Assembly: GCF_026241165.1 (NCBI RefSeq) | Contig: NZ_JAPFQN010000005.1 | Coordinates: forward strand, 496,001-560,000 | Direction of reading: 5' to 3' | Origin: Mangrovivirga halotolerans | Lineage (GTDB): Bacteria > Bacteroidota > Bacteroidia > Cytophagales > Cyclobacteriaceae | DNA: 64,000 bases | Shown: one piece after another, positions 61,734-64,000 of the stretch | Numbering within the stretch: the stretch's first letter is position 1 | Layout of the letters: each line of letters begins with the position of its first letter | Notes under the pieces: generated by a model | The model's input: the letters and a program-made list of their open reading frames with translations, nothing else | What the model was told of the DNA's origin: nothing | The model's database searches: none | Made by a program: the position numbers and the translations under genes

Positions 61734-62599
61734 TGGACGCATTGATAATAATAACAGTTGGTTTCCTGGTCGCATTTAATTGTGGTATTCTCGGTAGCTT
61801 TTTAGTACTAAGAAAAATGGCTATGATCGGTGATGCGATCTCTCATGCTGTACTGCCAGGAATCGTCATTGCATTTATGCTTTCCGGTAGCAGGGAAAAT
61901 ATATTCATGATGATAGGCGCTGGTGTAATAGGAGTATTTGTGACTATAATGATTGAAGTATTAACCAGAAAAGGTAAAATTCCGGTTGATGCAGCAATTG
62001 GATATAGCTTTACTTTCCTTTTTGCTATAGGGATCATTTTACTTACTGCATTTGCAGATGATGTTGACATAGATGAACAATGCGTTTTGTATGGAGAGAT
62101 AATTTATATTCCTTTTAATGTTTGGGTAACCCAGGGTGGCCTTCATTTGGGGCCTACTGCCCTATGGATTGTCGGTTTGAATACATTTATAGTATTAATT
62201 GTTATATTAAGTTTTTACAAGGAGTTACTTATTACCTCATTTAATCCCGATTTTGCAGACTCAATCGGAATAAAACCGATAGTCTGGCATTATGTATTAA
62301 TGGGACTTGTCAGCTATACCGCAGTATCCAGTTTTGAATCTGTCGGAGCAGTTCTCGTAGTCGGATTAATAATTATTCCGCCAGCTACTGCTTATTTAAT
62401 CACAGAAAGGTTAAATAAAATGCTTATTTACACAACAATTATAGCGTTAATCACTTCTATATTAGGATATTATCTTGCATTCCTGCTTAATGTATCCGTT
62501 GCCGGTGCAATGATAACAATTAGTGGAACAATCTTTTTATTAGTATTTTATTTATCCAATCGGTATAATAAGAAGGTTATAATGTCAAAAAGCGAATGA
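61733..62599 (+). CDS. Metal ABC transporter permease, second copy
   Basis: A 288-residue ABC-3-type permease with eight or so membrane segments and the conserved MIGDAISHAVLPGIVIAFML motif (about 31-50), without a C-terminal extension. It pairs with the fused permease at 60438, its start codon overlapping that stop (TAATG). Two different permeases per operon imply a heterodimeric channel, as in other TroCD-like systems. Confidence 0.9.
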   Translation: MDALIIITVGFLVAFNCGILGSFLVLRKMAMIGDAISHAVLPGIVIAFMLSGSRENIFMMIGAGVIGVFVTIMIEVLTRKGKIPVDAAIGYSFTFLFAIGIILLTAFADDVDIDEQCVLYGEIIYIPFNVWVTQGGLHLGPTALWIVGLNTFIVLIVILSFYKELLITSFNPDFADSIGIKPIVWHYVLMGLVSYTAVSSFESVGAVLVVGLIIIPPATAYLITERLNKMLIYTTIIALITSILGYYLAFLLNVSVAGAMITISGTIFLLVFYLSNRYNKKVIMSKSE

Positions 62600-62642
62600 G
62601 AATTTTAATAAAATTTGTAATTTGTATTAAAATTATAGTTAA

Positions 62643-63005
62643 ATGGCTGATAAAGAGTTAATAGATTTAAACCAGGTAAGAAAAGTTGCATATCAGGATC
62701 CTGATTTTACCAAGGAGATCTTAAATATTTCTATACAGGAAATACCTAAGATTACTAGTGAAATAAGGACTGCCCTTAACAATAAAGATACAGAAGCTTC
62801 AAAACAAGCTGTTCATAAAATAAAACCTACTTTTTACACACTCGGATCAGTACATTACGGAGACCTTGCTAAAAAAGTACAGGATCACCTGTCAGATGGA
62901 GGGGAACTTGAGAAAGTAATTGGAGAAATTGAAGAAATTATTGCTGTTGAACCTATAATAATTGAAGAAATCAAGAAAAAACTTACTTTACTTCAGGGAA
63001 TCTGA
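62643..63005 (+). CDS. Hpt (histidine phosphotransfer) domain protein
   Basis: A 120-residue four-helix Hpt protein. The phosphorylatable His58 lies in QAVHKIKPTFYTLG, the usual AHKLKGS position (K-P-T replaces the common K-G-S). It could relay phosphate between hybrid or receiver kinases such as that at 47331, which has a receiver domain. No kinase is adjacent, so it is a stand-alone relay. Confidence 0.82.
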   Translation: MADKELIDLNQVRKVAYQDPDFTKEILNISIQEIPKITSEIRTALNNKDTEASKQAVHKIKPTFYTLGSVHYGDLAKKVQDHLSDGGELEKVIGEIEEIIAVEPIIIEEIKKKLTLLQGI

Positions 63006-63060
63006 CTTTCTTTGGTATCTTTTTTGAACTATACCCGTTATAAAAACAAATTATTATAAC

Positions 63061-63540
63061 ATGAAATTACTATTTAGTCTATTAGCACTTACACTTACAT
63101 TAAATATAAATAGCCTGTTTGCTCAAGATTCAGACATAAACTGGCTGACTCCTGAACAACTTGAAGCTAAAGTAAAGGAAGAACCAAGGAAAATTTTCTT
63201 TGATGTTTATACTGATTGGTGTGGATGGTGTAAAGTAATGGATAAGAAGACTTTTTCTGATCCTGAAGTTGTAGAATATGTCAACGAAAACTTTTATGCT
63301 GTAAAGCTAGATGCTGAAAGCCAGGAAACATTTAACTTTATGGGCCAGCAAGCAAGCGGCGTCGGTCTTGCCAGATCTTTTAAGGTGAATTCATATCCCA
63401 CTATTGTTTTTATGGACGAAAAAATGACAACGATTTTTCCTGTACCAGGATTCAGAAAGGCTGATGAATTTATGGATGTTCTTAAAAAGCTTGATGAAAT
63501 GAATTTAGGACAGAATAATCAACAGCAGGGAAGTAATTAA
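63061..63540 (+). CDS. Exported thioredoxin-like protein
   Basis: A 159-residue protein with a signal sequence (MKLLFSLLALTLTLNINSLFAQ) and a thioredoxin domain of the DUF255/thioredoxin_7 type. The active site is DWCGWCKVM with Cys54 and Cys57. The cis-Pro loop is NSYPTIVFMD. It could reduce or supply electrons in the periplasm, e.g. for the exported MsrB. Monocistronic, followed by a terminator. Confidence 0.88.
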   Translation: MKLLFSLLALTLTLNINSLFAQDSDINWLTPEQLEAKVKEEPRKIFFDVYTDWCGWCKVMDKKTFSDPEVVEYVNENFYAVKLDAESQETFNFMGQQASGVGLARSFKVNSYPTIVFMDEKMTTIFPVPGFRKADEFMDVLKKLDEMNLGQNNQQQGSN

Positions 63541-63561
63541 ATAATCTCAATAAAAATATAT

Positions 63562-63587
63562 AAGGGCAGCTGTTATCAGTTGCCCTT
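63562..63587 (+). terminator. Intrinsic terminator of the thioredoxin gene
   Basis: AAGGGCAGCTG (63562-63572) pairs with CAGTTGCCCTT (63577-63587) in 11 positions with one G-U wobble, loop 4 bases, then T-rich tail. Confidence 0.85.
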
Positions 63588-63655
63588 TTTTATTGTTAAA
63601 TTATTAATAAGACCTAACCTTTATACCAGACCTTTTTACTTTTAAATTTTAACGA

Positions 63656-64000
63656 ATGGGATACATTGGTCGATTCCTCATTTGTATAATTTTATTATCT
63701 GGCATCAATTTTATATTGCATGCTCAAGACTCTTTTGTTAAAGGTAAAATAATTGATAAAACATCTAATGTCCCGGTACCATATACTCATATTCGGTTTG
63801 TAAAGAATAATAAAGGAACCACTAGTGACTTAAATGGAAATTTCAAATTAGAGTTTGAGTCATTAGAGGATTCAATCATCATTTCTTCAATTGGATATTC
63901 CAAAAAATTACTGGTAATCAAAGATTTAATAAATAGGAATGATATCAATATTTATCTGGTACCCTTAAGTACAAATCTGGATGAGGTTGCTGTTATTGCA
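63656..64000 (+). CDS. Carboxypeptidase-regulatory-like domain protein, N-terminal part (continues beyond window)
   Basis: ATG at 63656; the frame is open to the window end (115 codons). A signal peptide ends near LHAQ. Next is a CarboxypepD_reg-like domain (about 25-112): VKGKIIDKTSNVPVPYTHIRFV, KGTTSDLNGNFKLEFES, SIGYSKKLLVIK, NIYLVPLSTNLDEVAV. In Bacteroidota this domain heads TonB-dependent SusC-like receptors and DUF5686 proteins; which of these follows lies outside the window. Confidence 0.78.
   Translation, partial: MGYIGRFLICIILLSGINFILHAQDSFVKGKIIDKTSNVPVPYTHIRFVKNNKGTTSDLNGNFKLEFESLEDSIIISSIGYSKKLLVIKDLINRNDINIYLVPLSTNLDEVAVIA

Overview
The window is an ordinary chromosomal stretch from an AT-rich Bacteroidota bacterium, most likely Cytophagales-like. 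The evidence is the gene content: Bacteroidota-type VLRF1 protein, SMUG2 glycosylase, a large reg_prop/Y_Y_Y sensor kinase, GH65 maltose phosphorylase, LemA/TPM trio, DUF4174, DUF4268 and DUF547 proteins. Several promoters also match the Bacteroidota TAnnTTTG box, and Shine-Dalgarno sequences are mostly absent. No phage, IS element, CRISPR array, rRNA or tRNA was seen. The genus cannot be fixed from this window alone.

Layout. 1-6.7 kb: end of a sulfotransferase-like gene, a class IV aminotransferase, a DinD-like protein, a DnaJ/CbpA-like plus Hsp20 chaperone block, an aspartoacylase-family hydrolase, a VanX-like dipeptidase and an AraC regulator. 6.9-14.3 kb: a bacterial VLRF1 peptidyl-tRNA hydrolase candidate, exonuclease III, a maltose phosphorylase/beta-phosphoglucomutase pair with LacI-type operators upstream, and a DUF547/glycosyltransferase cluster. 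14.3-27.7 kb: lipoproteins, MsrB, copper export (CopA plus a small HMA protein), a sensor kinase overlapping a SMUG2 glycosylase gene, an SF1 helicase, a PaiB-like protein, an ABC-F ATPase and a DEAD-box helicase. 27.8-38.7 kb: a betaine/choline-type ABC transporter with fused permease and binding protein, a sterol-desaturase-family protein, a fatty acid desaturase preceded by an ECF41-like promoter and sigma factor, a ribbon-helix-helix-like protein ending in a beta-clamp motif, and the LemA/TPM/TPM set.

38.7-43.5 kb is a compact minus-strand run (HMCES/YedK, glutamate-synthase-like flavoprotein, unknown protein, MsrA, FAD monooxygenase). 43.6-48.5 kb holds a small membrane ORF and two sensor kinases, one with an N-terminal receiver domain. 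48.5-51.8 kb is pta-ackA. 52.0-54.2 kb is an apparent tyrosine-attenuated operon: a 21-residue leader peptide with six consecutive Tyr codons and an intrinsic terminator directly precede an aminotransferase and tyrA. 54.2-58.0 kb: a DEAD-box helicase with a DbpA-type domain, dapD and a glycosyltransferase. 58.1-62.6 kb is a metal-uptake operon: a DtxR-family regulator with a palindromic operator in its promoter, a binding lipoprotein, an ATPase, a permease fused to a second DtxR-like domain, and a second permease. The window ends with an Hpt protein, a secreted thioredoxin and the start of a carboxypeptidase-regulatory-domain protein.

The most notable observations are the Tyr-leader attenuator, the permease-DtxR fusion, the RHH-like/clamp-motif protein with its repeated upstream palindromes, the VLRF1 protein, and the shortened ECF41-like sigma factor beside a matching promoter.
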